From the NCBI GenBank assembly GCA_021209875.1, contig JAGYVD010000002.1:6138001-6202000 (forward strand): DNA of 64,000 bases, in the 5' to 3' direction. Each line of letters opens with the position of its first letter. Within the stretch, counting starts at the first letter, position 1. Under the pieces are notes generated by a model that was not told the origin of the DNA, made no database searches, and worked only from the letters and a program-made list of their open reading frames with translations. This stretch comes from Rosellinia necatrix (lineage: Eukaryota > Ascomycota > Sordariomycetes > Xylariales > Xylariaceae). Positions 63,404 through 64,000 of this stretch are shown here, piece by piece. The position numbers and the translations under genes are program-made.

Positions 63404-64000
63404 GTTGAGCACCGTCTGCTGTCTGCTATTAATTCAATTAATTATATAGTTGGATTAGATATACCGTGACCTGGCGGACGAGAGGAGACGGACGAGGAGA
63501 GCACAGATCGAGGAAGTGATGGAGGAATAAGAAGAAGAAGAGCTGACGGCGACCTCGAGGATCACGTTTTTTATCTGGCCTGCCGGAAGTGAAGAAGAGG
63601 CAAGTAAGATTCCAACCGTTCCAGTATCTCACTAATACAGCACACCGCTGGCCCTTGCTTGTACTGTATGGCTGGGAACGGACAGCAACCAGGTCCTTCT
63701 GTGGAAAGGAAACCGGTCCATTATTTGTCAAGGTAAGCAAGATAACTAGCTGTGATGTAGCCACTAAACACTCGCGGGCACTCCTGGAGGGGTGCTATAG
63801 GATTTTGGCGGGGAACGTCTACAACGGGTAAGTGGGACATGTTTGATAACTAGCAGCCCTCCCCACTGTCTGTCATCTTATCATCCCTCCGAATCGGCCC
63901 CTACCCAAAGAAGACCCGCCGAACGATCCTGGGAGCTGCCAGTTGCCAGCCAAGCCAAGCCCCGCCAAGCCGCCAAGCCGCCAATCCCGCCAAGCTATAA
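63404..64000. other. erg10 upstream region
   Basis: C/T-rich leader and promoter on the coding strand. No gene is identified up to the window edge. A GCCAAGC-type repeat (about 63946-63996) closes the window; GCCAAG is reminiscent of common fungal promoter words, but no function is shown. Confidence 0.6.

Overview
The window is nuclear DNA of a filamentous ascomycete (Pezizomycotina), most likely a Sordariomycete. The genes have short introns (48-271 bp) with GT...AG ends and branch sites of the CTAAC/CTAAT/CTGAC type. The protein set fits as well: a Sin3 corepressor, a soluble fumarate reductase with a cytochrome b5 tail, a GH3 beta-glucosidase with a PA14 insert, a pepsin-like protease and a Zrc1-type CDF transporter. 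Placement below class level is a guess. I see no operons, rRNA, tRNA, CRISPR or intact transposon.

Layout. 1-9.6 kb: no gene I can support, many microsatellites. 9.6-10.7 kb (-): luciferase-domain (DUF5519-like) protein. 12.05-13.5 kb (-): secreted aspartyl protease, 3 exons. 15.7-17.5 kb (-): CDF zinc/cation transporter, 1 exon. 20.8-21.3 kb (-): VOC/glyoxalase-fold protein. 26.4-29.6 kb (+): GH3 beta-glucosidase, 7 exons. 31.0-33.2 kb (+): Cdc1/Ted1-type metallophosphoesterase whose 3' end looks frameshifted. 34.2-36.1 kb (-): MFS glucose transporter, 3 exons. 36.1-46.5 kb: 10 kb without a convincing gene, rich in TAGGTA/TACCTA words. 46.5-48.6 kb (-): fumarate reductase-cytochrome b5, 4 exons. 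52.7-53.5 kb (+): secreted FAS1-domain protein. 55.65-60.5 kb (+): Sin3, 6 exons. 61.8-63.4 kb (-): acetyl-CoA acetyltransferase (Erg10), 4 exons, with an apparent one-base excess beside the start codon.

The genes do not form an obvious pathway cluster. The one plausible functional neighbourhood is 26-36 kb, where a beta-glucosidase without a visible signal peptide and a glucose transporter flank the phosphoesterase. Gene density, about 11 genes in 64 kb, is low for this group. The intergenic space is filled with simple repeats and a dispersed TAGGTA-type word.

Exon-intron structures were assembled by hand: each junction was chosen so that the reading frame and recognised family motifs continue. 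The summed coding lengths are multiples of three for every multi-exon gene except the Erg10 gene (1201 nt), and the Ted1-like gene, whose frame is nominally open but stops matching its family partway. No clearly novel multi-gene system was found. The most notable items are the two broken or mis-sequenced reading frames, the 15-bp x7 tandem repeat at 15.2 kb, the TAGGTA word family, and the sharp GC shift inside the beta-glucosidase gene.
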